A stretch of 9,766 bases of DNA, from the NCBI GenBank assembly GCA_003156615.1, contig PMHI01000584.1, forward strand, positions 6,069-15,834, given 5' to 3'. The notes below the pieces were generated by a model. It was not told where the DNA came from. It saw only the letters and a program-made list of their open reading frames with translations, and searched no databases. Below, one piece after another: positions 1 through 6,716 of the stretch. The translations under genes were made by a program, and so were the position numbers. This DNA is from Acidobacteriaceae bacterium. GTDB lineage: Bacteria > Acidobacteriota > Terriglobia > Terriglobales > SbA1. Each line of letters starts with the position of its first letter. Within the stretch, counting starts at the first letter, position 1.

Positions 1-1197
1 AATATCTCCGTTGGTGTCGATCAGCAGGGCGGTCACATTATTGTCAACCGTCAACGTGCCGCCGCTCCCAAACGTGGTATCCAGCTCGCCGTTGGTATCG
101 AGCCGGGCAATGCCACCAAAAATCGGCGAGGTATTGCCAATGAAAGCGCCAACCACGACCTGTCCGTTCGATTGCACAGCCAGGGCCTGCGGGGTGTCGG
201 TCCCGGTGCCGAAGCCAAATTTGGTGGAATTAAAGGTAGTATCCAGCGTGCCCGTTTCGGTGAAACGAGACACTGTCACGTCATGGGCGAATTTGCCGTC
301 GGGGGCAAGTTGGGCCACAAGATAATCGCCGTTCGGCTCGAAAATGGTCGGGAAGGGTTCTAGCCCCGCCAACGGGCCGCTCGCCGTCAGAGTTCCCGCA
401 GTCACCGTGGATAACAGTTCTCCTGTAGAGCTGAGCTCCACCACTGTGCCGACCACCGCATCTCCGTTCTCACCCACAGCCAGGTAGTCTCCATTGGAGA
501 GAAGGGCCAGCGCCTGCGGCCCTAATATAGGCGCGGGCGTAACCAGCGCAATCCCGGCTGTGCCAAACGTCGGGTCCAGCGCGCCGTTGGAGTTGAAGCG
601 CACCAGCGAGAGCGCCCCCGGGGTCTTCTTGCCGCCATCTTTAAAGCCGCCCATCAAAATTTGTCCGTTGGGTTGCAGCAGAAATGCGCTCGGAAAGTCT
701 GCACCGGTGACGGCCGTCGCCACGCCGTCGGTGCCGAAGGTTGGGTCCAGCACGCCGTTGGCCGTGAACTGCGCCAGGCCGAAGGTATCTGTGCCCGATA
801 CAGACCCTGCGACAAGGAGTTTGCCATTCGGCTCCAACGCAAATGCAAACGGGTCAAAAGTGAAGGAAGAGAAGTTGGTGATTGCGCTCCCCTTCGTCCC
901 AAACATGGTGTCCAGCACCCCCGCCGAGGTGTACCGTGTCAACCCGATCTGAGTGCCAACGTCATCCACGAAGTCGAATTGGGAGAGCACCACGATGTCG
1001 CCGCTGGCCTGCTGGACCGCGCCGATCGGTAACATGACCGGCGACCCGGCGCCGGTGAAGATGGTGGTTACGGTGCCATCCGTGCCGAATTTCGGGTCCA
1101 GGGTGCCCGCCTGGGCGTGTGCGAAGTTGACGCCAAACGTCAGGCCAACTGCTAAGAGTCCGGCGATTGTATGAAATGAAAATGAAAACGTCCGCAT
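1..1197 (-). CDS. Secreted delta-60 repeat protein (C-terminus outside window)
   Basis: The frame is open for 399 codons from ATG 1197 down to base 1 with no stop, so the 3' end is missing. The N-terminus (MRTFSFSFHTIAGLLAVGL, ending in AHA at residue 28) is a clear Sec signal peptide. The mature part repeats a motif like LDPTFGTDG at about residues 33, 95, 150, 207, 318 and 372, each followed by a segment like ALQPNGKILVAG. This is the delta-60 repeat, which is thought to form beta-propeller-like secreted or surface proteins. A degenerate copy probably fills the 207-318 gap. AGAGGA lies 7 bases upstream of the ATG and supports the start. The function of such proteins is generally unknown; a structural or surface-binding role is inference. 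The plus-strand open frames across this stretch are its shadows. Confidence 0.9.
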   Translation of the reverse strand, partial: MRTFSFSFHTIAGLLAVGLTFGVNFAHAQAGTLDPKFGTDGTVTTIFTGAGSPVMLPIGAVQQASGDIVVLSQFDFVDDVGTQIGLTRYTSAGVLDTMFGTKGSAITNFSSFTFDPFAFALEPNGKLLVAGSVSGTDTFGLAQFTANGVLDPTFGTDGVATAVTGADFPSAFLLQPNGQILMGGFKDGGKKTPGALSLVRFNSNGALDPTFGTAGIALVTPAPILGPQALALLSNGDYLAVGENGDAVVGTVVELSSTGELLSTVTAGTLTASGPLAGLEPFPTIFEPNGDYLVAQLAPDGKFAHDVTVSRFTETGTLDTTFNSTKFGFGTGTDTPQALAVQSNGQVVVGAFIGNTSPIFGGIARLDTNGELDTTFGSGGTLTVDNNVTALLIDTNGDI

Positions 1198-1355
1198 GAT
1201 TCTTTCCTCTTTAATTACTTTGATTTTGGCTCACTGCAGACGATTCGGATGTCGGTCACCGCTGATAGCTGATATATGACAAGCGAAGTGTTGAGTCCCG
1301 GCTGTTTCGCTATAACAGTTCGCCACGTCCGATGTCTGCTCGTGGGCCATTGTGA

Positions 1356-1373
1356 GAAGGTACCTTCGCGAAG
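1356..1373. promoter_or_regulatory. Two overlapping perfect palindromes, possible operator
   Basis: GAAGGTACCTTC (1356-1367) and CTTCGCGAAG (1364-1373) are both perfect inverted repeats sharing four bases. They lie about 160 bases upstream of the delta-60 gene start, in its 5' intergenic region. They could bind a dimeric regulator or be chance. I could not place a convincing promoter next to them. Confidence 0.25.
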
Positions 1374-1472
1374 TTTGGCGGTTGTCAGCGAGATGTAAAA
1401 GTTTCTGCAACCTGCTTTGGCAGATTTTGCCGAAGACCTGAGCGGTAGCACATCGAGTCTCTACGATGTTTG

Positions 1473-1646
1473 TCAGAGTTTGGCAAGAACTTGAACTGCC
1501 CGCGCCGATGTCGTTTGCTCGCTGAAGTGCTTGTTCAGGCGTTCACGAAGCTGCAGCCGAGCTCGCCATAGCCAGGTCTGAGATATCGCGTCCGCCAGAT
1601 ACTCGCTAAAGAAGGGCGGAACGTTTTCGGGAAGGCGGACAGGTCG
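1473..1646 (-). pseudogene. Remnant of the C-terminus of an ECF sigma factor
   Basis: Between in-frame stops at 1647-1649 and 1473-1475 the minus strand encodes 57 residues with no usable start codon. The second half contains ISQTWLWRARLQLRERLNKH followed by FSEQTTSARA. This matches the usual end of ECF sigma factors (AVKTRLWRARLQLRE..., after the sigma-4 recognition helix). The sigma-2 region and most of sigma-4 are missing, and upstream residues resemble the family only faintly (EYLADAI against TAEAL). It is read as a decayed, 5'-truncated copy. A second, complementary sigma fragment lies at 9206-9520. The family match is judged by eye. Confidence 0.6.
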
Positions 1647-1728
1647 TCAACTGGGGTCGATTCCATGCGAGAATCGTCGCCCCCGCTGACGCCCTGCCCG
1701 TTGCTGGGGAAAAACTTGAATACAGATA

Positions 1729-1752
1729 GACAAGCTCAGGGCAGGCTCTGTC
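1729..1752. repeat. Bulged stem-loop, possible dispersed palindromic repeat
   Basis: GACAAGC (1729-1735) pairs with GCT-C-TGTC (1745-1752) with one bulged C and a 9-base loop TCAGGGCAG. The text GACAAGCTCAGGGCAGGCT resembles short palindromic intergenic repeats seen in many copies in some genomes, but only one copy is present here. It also sits inside a longer CCTGCCC (1693-1699) / GGGCAGG (1739-1745) pairing. Confidence 0.3.
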
Positions 1753-1772
1753 GTAAAAGACGCGATGAGGAC

Positions 1773-1811
1773 GGGCGACCCGCCCTTGGGATGAATGGGG
1801 CCAGCCCCCAT
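1773..1811 (-). terminator. Two stem-loops just after the retropepsin-like gene
   Basis: Reading from the stop codon at 1811-1813 on the minus strand, ATGGGG/CCCCAT (1795-1811, loop of 5) is followed by GGGCG/CGCCC (1773-1785, loop of 3). Position and GC content suit transcript termination or 3' end protection. Neither is followed by a good U run, so an intrinsic terminator is only possible, not secure. Confidence 0.35.
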
Positions 1812-3073
1812 CAGAAAAAGTCCACCGCCTTAATCTGCCGCTCGGTTCCGTCCGCCATAATAAAAATGTGAATTGTTCCGGCGTCTGCCATTTGAAATTT
1901 TATGATCGCCTGAATAGGCCAGGCCTCAAACGGCTTTCCGTCGATCAGACGGATCTTGTCGCCTTTCTTGAACCCCGCCGCTTCAGCCGGGCTGTTTGGG
2001 GAAACAAATGCCACCGAAAAGCCATTGGCGACCTTTTTGTCCAGCACCAGGCCGATCCGGTCTTTTTCGATCGCGGTTATCGCCCCCGAGTTGGGGATCG
2101 CATAGAGCCGGCTGTGCGGGTAGTCGATGATCAGCCTGAACTTGGCAAGCAGCGGTAGTCCGACGCCGCCTGTAATCGAGGGTGGCGGCAATTCGGTATC
2201 GGGTATGAGCGCGATCGGCACCTGCGCAAAGTCGATGCTGGCAAAGCTTAAGTGATCCACACTGACGACGGTCTCCGAATGGCGACCCGACAAACGCTGA
2301 GAGGTAGGACGACCCTCAAGCAGCTTTTGCCTCGCGGCATAAGCCGGAGTGACCATTAACGGGCCGATGACGTTCCCCAGCTCCAACTCAAACCGTGCCG
2401 GAGCCGCGCCATTGACTGAGAGGGGGAGCACGCGTTCACCATCCAGCTCGATCAGCGGAAGCTCGACTGCGCCAGCGGGCCCGGTCACAGTCCTGGCGTC
2501 GCGAAAGGCGACACGATGGTGGGCGTAGTCAACGTCCACCACCACTTGATTGAACACGTCTTCTCCCAGCCTGAAGAGTACGGATTGACCGAGAATCTTG
2601 GCGTCGAAGCCCTGCTTCTGCAGATCCTCTGTCTTCGCGCTGGCGTTCTGCAGGATCAAGTCACCTAGCTGGATCTGAATCCCACTCACCGAGCTCGCAT
2701 CTTCTTTCTTGGCTGCCAGGCCGACGGACTCGACGAAAGTCTTATCGATGTTTGAAGGCCCGCCATAAAGCAATGCCATCGCATCGCGACCATTGATCTT
2801 GACAGGCAAATAGATTCCGAAGTTTGTAAGGGGCGCGAAGTCGATCCAACCGCTGGATGAAGTGCTGCCCTTGAAGACTGCGGTTTGAACGGGTGCGGGA
2901 GCAGCCGGAGTTGGCGTGCTGGATTGAGCGTATGTGGCAGCTACCGATCCCGCCATCAAGCACAATGTGGCGACAAGCCAGGCCAATCTTCGGGGAGTCG
3001 AATGACCCGGCTTTCTCAGTTCGACAGTTCTGGGAAGGAGAATGCGAAGAGTGAAACGTGAATCGTTCTGCAC
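1811..3073 (-). CDS. Exported retropepsin-like aspartyl protease family protein with C-terminal PDZ domain, catalytic Asp residues apparently lost
   Basis: 420 residues. The start is GTG 3073, because GAGG lies 6 bases upstream (3080-3083), a stop (TAG) precedes in frame, and the ATG at 3087-3089 is in another frame. Residues 28-50 (RRLAWLVATLCLMAGSVAAT, then YAQ) form a signal peptide with a long N-region. Residues about 85-190 and 215-325 resemble two retropepsin-like halves, including VKINGRDAMALLYGGPSNID and a closing GLPLLAKFRLIIDYPHSRLY. Residues about 335-418 form a PDZ domain (FVSPNSPAEAAGFKKGDKI, then RLIDGKPF). In the family the first half carries D[TS]G after the hydrophobic pair; here it reads LLYGGP (103-105 YGG). 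In the second half the equivalent motif reads FELELGN with Glu231. Loss of both aspartates suggests a non-catalytic periplasmic binding protein. Fold assignment is by motif; loss of activity is inference. Confidence 0.85.
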   Translation of the reverse strand: MQNDSRFTLRILLPRTVELRKPGHSTPRRLAWLVATLCLMAGSVAATYAQSSTPTPAAPAPVQTAVFKGSTSSSGWIDFAPLTNFGIYLPVKINGRDAMALLYGGPSNIDKTFVESVGLAAKKEDASSVSGIQIQLGDLILQNASAKTEDLQKQGFDAKILGQSVLFRLGEDVFNQVVVDVDYAHHRVAFRDARTVTGPAGAVELPLIELDGERVLPLSVNGAAPARFELELGNVIGPLMVTPAYAARQKLLEGRPTSQRLSGRHSETVVSVDHLSFASIDFAQVPIALIPDTELPPPSITGGVGLPLLAKFRLIIDYPHSRLYAIPNSGAITAIEKDRIGLVLDKKVANGFSVAFVSPNSPAEAAGFKKGDKIRLIDGKPFEAWPIQAIIKFQMADAGTIHIFIMADGTERQIKAVDFF

Positions 3074-3079
3074 AGATGG

Positions 3080-3083
3080 CCTC
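3080..3083 (-). promoter_or_regulatory. Ribosome binding site deciding the GTG start of the retropepsin-like gene
   Basis: GAGG on the minus strand, 6 bases before GTG 3073. It falls inside the small out-of-frame ATG reading frame starting at 3089, so it favours the GTG start, which also gives the signal peptide and conserved domains. Confidence 0.55.
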
Positions 3084-3111
3084 AGACATAGCTAAGTTGA
3101 AAGCTTCTACT

Positions 3112-3130
3112 CGGGAATATCAAATCCCCG
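3112..3130. promoter_or_regulatory. Imperfect palindrome upstream of the retropepsin-like gene
   Basis: CGGGAAT (3112-3118) and ATCCCCG (3124-3130) form an inverted repeat with one mismatch around a 5-base spacer, 39-57 bases before the GTG start. This is a plausible place for an operator. I could not assign a regulator or fix a promoter. Confidence 0.22.
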
Positions 3131-3149
3131 TACATCTTTAAGAAACCGC

Positions 3150-3175
3150 GGAGCCTCGAAACGAAACAAGGCTCC
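3150..3175 (-). terminator. Stem-loop after the frameshifted small secreted gene
   Basis: GGAGCCT (3150-3156) and AGGCTCC (3169-3175) form a perfect 7-bp stem with a 12-base loop. It lies 33 bases after the stop of the 3208-3445 remnant and before the retropepsin-like gene. On the minus strand it is followed by GCGGTTTCTT, a weak U-rich tail, so a minus-strand terminator is possible. Confidence 0.4.
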
Positions 3176-3207
3176 TCCCCCCTGCAACCGCCACCCGCCG
3201 CCTGCGG

Positions 3208-3445
3208 TTACGATTTCGCCACGAATACAACGCCGACCGCCGAGCCAAAGACGTCGCCATTGGCGCTGAGGGCAAGCGTGTAGTCCCCATGAACGTCAGG
3301 CCCCCACCAGGGGCGCTGCCGTCGCTTTTGTTAATAAAGGTGTGCTCTCTTGACCCGCGCACAAGGAACCGGCCGCAAGCCCCATGGTTACTGCCGCTAC
3401 CGCTAACCCTTTGCGTATGGTGGTTAAACACTTTTCGTAGTTCAT
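3208..3445 (-). pseudogene. Small secreted protein gene interrupted by a frameshift
   Basis: From ATG 3445 the frame reads MNYEKCLTTIRKGLAVAAVT then MGLAAGSLCAGQE, a good signal peptide, and stops at TGA 3296-3298 after 49 residues (ending AAPLVGA). In a neighbouring frame the sequence goes on without a gap as PDVHGDYTLALSANGDVFGS then AVGVVFVAKS, with a stop at 3208-3210. The frame change falls at GGTGGGGGCC (near 3299-3306), so a one-base indel in a G run restores a protein of about 78 residues. The 107-residue open frame at 3138-3461 is a composite of other frames. I do not recognise the family. Signal peptide and coding character are seen; pseudogene status is inference, since a sequencing error would look the same. 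Confidence 0.55.
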
Positions 3446-3525
3446 TTGGTAATTTTTCCACTTAGGTTGAACTCAATTGCTGATAACCGCGCTCGTGACA
3501 CCTTATTCCGACGATGCTTTGAGGC

Positions 3526-3547
3526 TCTAACAAAACCCTGTTTCAGG
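3526..3547. repeat. IS-end-like sequence (possible solo terminus)
   Basis: TCTAACAAAACC (3526-3537) is identical to the outer end of the insertion sequence at 9195-9206 read on the minus strand. The similarity continues, 17 of 22 positions matching by eye (TTTC shared further in). No transposase text is beside it. It may be the leftover end of a related element, or chance. Confidence 0.35.
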
Positions 3548-3568
3548 AGCAACTACTCCCCCGGGACA

Positions 3569-3659
3569 CTACTTCAGCTTCTCGTGCTCCGCCTTGGCTC
3601 GCTTCAGCATGGGGAGTATCGGGGTCGGCGTCTTTCCAGTGGGCCAGGGCATCCTGATA
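3569..3659 (-). pseudogene. C-terminal remnant of a TPR-containing protein
   Basis: The minus strand reads YQDALAHWKDADPDTP, then, after one surplus C in a CCCC run near 3611-3614, MLKRAKAEHEKLK and a stop at 3569-3571. Joined, this matches the usual tail YQDFLALWKDADPDIPILK...AKAEYAKL of large acidobacterial TPR proteins, many of them Ser/Thr kinases or winged-helix regulators. Nothing recognisable lies upstream, where the frame runs into a tandem repeat, so the gene is both 5'-deleted and frameshifted. The family call is from memory of the motif. Confidence 0.6.
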
Positions 3660-3701
3660 CGCCCCTGAACCGAGAATCAGAGCATTTGGGGGTATTACGC
3701 G

Positions 3702-3733
3702 TATTACGAGCCGAGAATATTACGAGCCGAGAA
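3702..3733. repeat. Two tandem copies of a 16-bp unit
   Basis: TATTACGAGCCGAGAA occurs at 3702-3717 and 3718-3733 without a spacer. Partial copies lie nearby: TATTACGC at 3693 and CCGAGAATC near 3671. This suggests local slippage duplication. It lies 130 bases upstream of the gene at 3863, in the breakpoint region of the TPR remnant. Confidence 0.85.
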
Positions 3734-3746
3734 TGGACTCGGAAGG

Positions 3747-3769
3747 GAGGCGAGAGTATACTTCGCCTC
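3747..3769. promoter_or_regulatory. Near-perfect 23-bp palindrome upstream of the 3863 gene
   Basis: GAGGCGA (3747-3753) and TCGCCTC (3763-3769) flank the palindrome AGTATACT (3755-3762), with one extra G at 3754. An AT-rich tract GATTAATTAAT follows. It is 94 bases before the start at 3863. It could be an operator for the downstream gene or a plus-strand terminator with a poor tail. Confidence 0.35.
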
Positions 3770-3862
3770 GATTAATTAATCCCCGGGACAAAAAATGGCA
3801 CCGACGCGGGATGAGTTTTATCCTCCCTTGGCGGCCACGGTGCATTCTCTCAGAGGTGGTCA

Positions 3863-5356
3863 ATGCCGAAGCGAACGCTCGCAATGGTTCTCGCTGTTCT
3901 GCTCTCCGTCGGTCCTGCCTGCTATTCACGAAAAGTTCAAAAGGTGGCGACTGTAGATGTGCCGCAGCCCAAAAACGAGAAGATCGTTGGGATCACAACC
4001 ATAAAGGGTGAGGACGTCTCTTTCGATGCGCCGGGAGCGTCTATCAAGAATGGGACGCTTTTCGCCTCCGTAAAAAAGAGTCCCTACGACGTTCCGCTGG
4101 ACCAGGTACAACGATTTTGGGTGGAGACAGACACGCTGCAAAAGGGGCGAACCATCGGCTTGGTCGCGGCAGTGACTGTTGGCACGCTGGCGCTAATAGC
4201 GGGCATCGCGGTAGCCCTGAAGCAATCCTGCCCATTCGTTTACTCCTGGGACGGTTCGCGATACGTGTTTGACGCCGAACCCTACGGCGGAGCCATCTCC
4301 CGTGGTCTGGAGAAGGACGACTTTTCGCAACTGGACCATCTCGGCGAGCAGGATGGTCTCTACAGGCTGAAGGTTACCAACGAAGTCGACGAGACTCAGT
4401 TCACGAACCTAACCGAGCTTTGGGTTGTGGACCACGCTGCGGGAACCCGCGTAGCCGCAGATGTGCGGGGCAAACTGCATACTCTGGCGGCGCCGCAGGC
4501 CCCACTGTCTGCGCGGGATGCTGCCGGACATGATCTCCTTCCCTGGCTCCGTGCCACGGATCGTGTGATTTGGGAACCGCCCGCGGTGCCGGACGCCAAC
4601 GGTAAGTTGCAGGGTGACATCGTTATGACTTTTCCAAAGCCGGCAGGTGCGACCCAGGTGAAGTTAGTGGCCAATGCTGCGACCGGTCTTTGGGGCTCGT
4701 ACATGATCAAGAAAATGGTCGAACTACGGGGGCGCGATGTCGGTGCGTGGTATACCTCGATGGACGAAAGCCAGTCGGCCCGCGACGCACTGTTCGCCTG
4801 GGAAGTGCGCGAAGAACTCTTCGCGTTGAAGATCTCTGTTGAGGAACCCACAGGCTGGGAGGTGCGCGGGATTCTGCCGGGGACGGGTCCGTTTATCTCC
4901 AAGGACCGAATCGTCCTGCTGGACGTGAGCCGCGTGCACGGGGATCAATTGCGCATTCGCATTCAACCTCCGGCTGGCTTTTGGGCTCTGAACTCGTTTG
5001 CCGTGGATTACACTGCAGACCGCCCGGTCAATATTGAAAAGATCGAACCAGCGACGGCGAAGGACCTGCAGGGAAAAAATGTGCTGCCAGAGTTAGCCGC
5101 GAACGACGATCGCTACCTGGCGATGCCTAATATAGGCGACACCGCTGACCTCACCTTCCACGTGCCGCCCCAACATGCAGGGACAGACCGAACCGTATTC
5201 CTCCACAGCCGCGGATACTACAAGCTGCATATAGCTGCGACAGGCGAGCCCGATACGAAGACTCTGCAAGAGATCGAGAACGTGCCGGGAGCTGCTGCTC
5301 GCTATGCGGCAAACCAGTTCGCACAGTGGCAGATCGCCGGTCTACAGAAGCAATGA
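3863..5356 (+). CDS. Uncharacterised membrane-associated protein, possible lipoprotein
   Basis: 497 residues. AGAGGTGG sits just before ATG 3863. Residues 1-20 (MPKRTLAMVLAVLLSVGPAC) form a signal peptide ending at Cys20. The lipobox is poor (GPAC), so lipidation is uncertain. Residues about 40-92 are a small beta-rich domain (IVGITTIKGEDVSF, ending in QVQRFWVETD). Residues 96-119 are a hydrophobic, probably membrane-spanning segment. Next comes a conserved-looking block SCPFVYSWDGSRYVFDAEP with YGGA (122-144), and VTNEVDETQFTNLTELWVVD (171-190). The rest is a long, probably beta-sandwich region ending KQ. I have seen this block in uncharacterised envelope proteins of several phyla but know no function. 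The ketosynthase gene follows after 57 bases on the same strand, so the two may be co-transcribed. Composition is ordinary for the window and no frame damage is seen. Confidence 0.8.
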   Translation: MPKRTLAMVLAVLLSVGPACYSRKVQKVATVDVPQPKNEKIVGITTIKGEDVSFDAPGASIKNGTLFASVKKSPYDVPLDQVQRFWVETDTLQKGRTIGLVAAVTVGTLALIAGIAVALKQSCPFVYSWDGSRYVFDAEPYGGAISRGLEKDDFSQLDHLGEQDGLYRLKVTNEVDETQFTNLTELWVVDHAAGTRVAADVRGKLHTLAAPQAPLSARDAAGHDLLPWLRATDRVIWEPPAVPDANGKLQGDIVMTFPKPAGATQVKLVANAATGLWGSYMIKKMVELRGRDVGAWYTSMDESQSARDALFAWEVREELFALKISVEEPTGWEVRGILPGTGPFISKDRIVLLDVSRVHGDQLRIRIQPPAGFWALNSFAVDYTADRPVNIEKIEPATAKDLQGKNVLPELAANDDRYLAMPNIGDTADLTFHVPPQHAGTDRTVFLHSRGYYKLHIAATGEPDTKTLQEIENVPGAAARYAANQFAQWQIAGLQKQ

Positions 5357-5413
5357 GCCAACGAGTCTGGCTGTGAACGCTTCCCTCGACTGTGCCACGC
5401 CGAGCGGTAAGCC

Positions 5414-6634
5414 ATGAGCAGGCGGCGAGTGGCAGTGACAGGCCTGGGCGTGATCTGTGCTCTGGGCACCAACACTTCTGAAACGTGGAATGCGGTCTGC
5501 GAAGGCAGATCTGGAATCGCTCCGATTCATTCCATTGACGTTTCGAAGCTACGGTTTCGTTACGGTGCCCAAGTCTGCCGGTACGACCCCAGCAAATATT
5601 TTGAAGCCAACCATGCGCGCTTGCTTGACCCGTTTTCTCAATTTGCGATCATTGCAGCCCGTGAAGCCGTGAAAGATTCTGGAATCACACTTACCCCAGC
5701 GCTTTGCCAGAAGGCCGCGATTGTGACCGGTTCGGGCATGGGTGGCCAGTCTACGCAAGACGTAGGGTTCGCGAAACTTTACCAACGCAATCAAGGTCGA
5801 GTCGATCCTCTGATCATTCCTCGCGCCATGGCGAATGCCGGCGCCAGCCACATCTCAATGGAGTTTGGCATCACGGGCCCAGCCTACACGATCTCCACGG
5901 CTTGTTGTTCCGCTAACCATGCCATCGGTCAAGCCTTCTGGATGGTTCGCAATGGCATTGTGGAACTGGCCATTGCCGGTGGCAGCGAGGCTCCTTTCAG
6001 CTTTGGCTTATTAAAGGCCTGGGAGGCCATGCGCGTCATATCACCGGATACGTGCCGACCTTTCTCCAAAGACCGTCGCGGTTTGATTTTGGGGGAAGGC
6101 GGCGCAATGCTGATATTGGAACCTCTCGCTGCGGTGAGGGCACGAAGTGCGAGGATTCATGCCGAAGTGGTGGGTTTTGGAATGTCATCGGACGCCCATC
6201 ACCTTACACATCTCTCCATCGATGGCCCGGTCCGCGCAATGCGAGCGGCGTTACTTGATGCTCGGCTTCGGCCCGAGCAAGTCGGTTACGTCAACGCCCA
6301 TGGTTCGGGGACGCTGATCAATGATCCCCTGGAAACGCGTGCCATTCGTGAACTCTTCGGAGCGCATGCCGACCAGCTGGCGGTGAGTTCCACAAAGTCA
6401 CTTCACGGCCATGCTCTAGGTGCTACCGGTGCAATGGAAGCAGTGTGTACAGTCCTGGCGTTAGAAAATGGCTTACTTCCGCCCACGGCCAACTTTACTG
6501 TGCCCGACCCAGATTGCAATCTGGACGTGGTGCCGAATCGCGCTCGTCCGGCCCAAGTGGAATTTGCTCTCTCCAACTCTTTTGCCTTCGGGGGTCTCAA
6601 TGCTGTTCTTGCGTTCCGAGGGCCCAATCACTAA
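5414..6634 (+). CDS. Beta-ketoacyl-ACP synthase, FabF-like (KAS II family)
   Basis: 406 residues, the usual FabF length. ATG 5414 directly follows an in-frame TAA (5408-5410), so the start is fixed; the ribosome site is weak. The N-terminus RRVAVTGLGVICALG is typical. The nucleophile is Cys164 in STACCSANHA (family usually TACASG). The two histidines are His296 in VNAHGSGT and His333 in STKSLHGHALGATGA, and the C-terminal NSFAFGGLNAVLAF is present, so the thiolase-fold active site is complete. Such enzymes condense malonyl-ACP with an acyl-ACP in fatty acid or type II polyketide synthesis in the cytosol. No acyl carrier protein, reductase or malonyltransferase is adjacent, so this is probably not the housekeeping fab cluster. 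The CCSAN change around the nucleophile may indicate a specialised substrate, which is inference. The P450 gene lies downstream in convergent orientation. Confidence 0.93.
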   Translation: MSRRRVAVTGLGVICALGTNTSETWNAVCEGRSGIAPIHSIDVSKLRFRYGAQVCRYDPSKYFEANHARLLDPFSQFAIIAAREAVKDSGITLTPALCQKAAIVTGSGMGGQSTQDVGFAKLYQRNQGRVDPLIIPRAMANAGASHISMEFGITGPAYTISTACCSANHAIGQAFWMVRNGIVELAIAGGSEAPFSFGLLKAWEAMRVISPDTCRPFSKDRRGLILGEGGAMLILEPLAAVRARSARIHAEVVGFGMSSDAHHLTHLSIDGPVRAMRAALLDARLRPEQVGYVNAHGSGTLINDPLETRAIRELFGAHADQLAVSSTKSLHGHALGATGAMEAVCTVLALENGLLPPTANFTVPDPDCNLDVVPNRARPAQVEFALSNSFAFGGLNAVLAFRGPNH

Positions 6635-6716
6635 CGCTTAACCCGGAACGAATCTGATACTCAATGTTTTCTTGCGAGCCGGCCCGATGGCTGGTTTCTC
6701 CCACCACTCCGGCTGA

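Noticed and set aside
11..1174. Several plus-strand open frames of 60-150 residues
   Set aside because: They are shadows of the minus-strand delta-60 repeat gene, which has a signal peptide, repeats and a ribosome site.
1215..1451. 78-residue minus-strand open frame before the delta-60 gene
   Set aside because: No motif, family resemblance or ribosome site; it lies in the leader region and its composition is not gene-like. A remnant of an anti-sigma gene was considered but could not be supported.
2742..3089. 115-residue frame starting at ATG 3089
   Set aside because: It overlaps the retropepsin-like gene out of frame and has no conserved features.
3138..3461. 107-residue minus-strand open frame
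   Set aside because: Its translation is low-complexity in the second half. The neighbouring frames give the signal peptide and the VHGDYTLAL segment, so this frame is not the coding one.
521..5142. The 13-mer CCTAATATAGGCG occurs near 521 and near 5127
   Set aside because: Both copies lie inside coding sequence on opposite strands in unrelated proteins, so chance is the simplest explanation.
6635..6716. Possible bidirectional terminator between the ketosynthase and P450 genes
   Set aside because: Only short, interrupted GC pairings (GCCGG/CCGGC far apart) and no U run; not strong enough to annotate.
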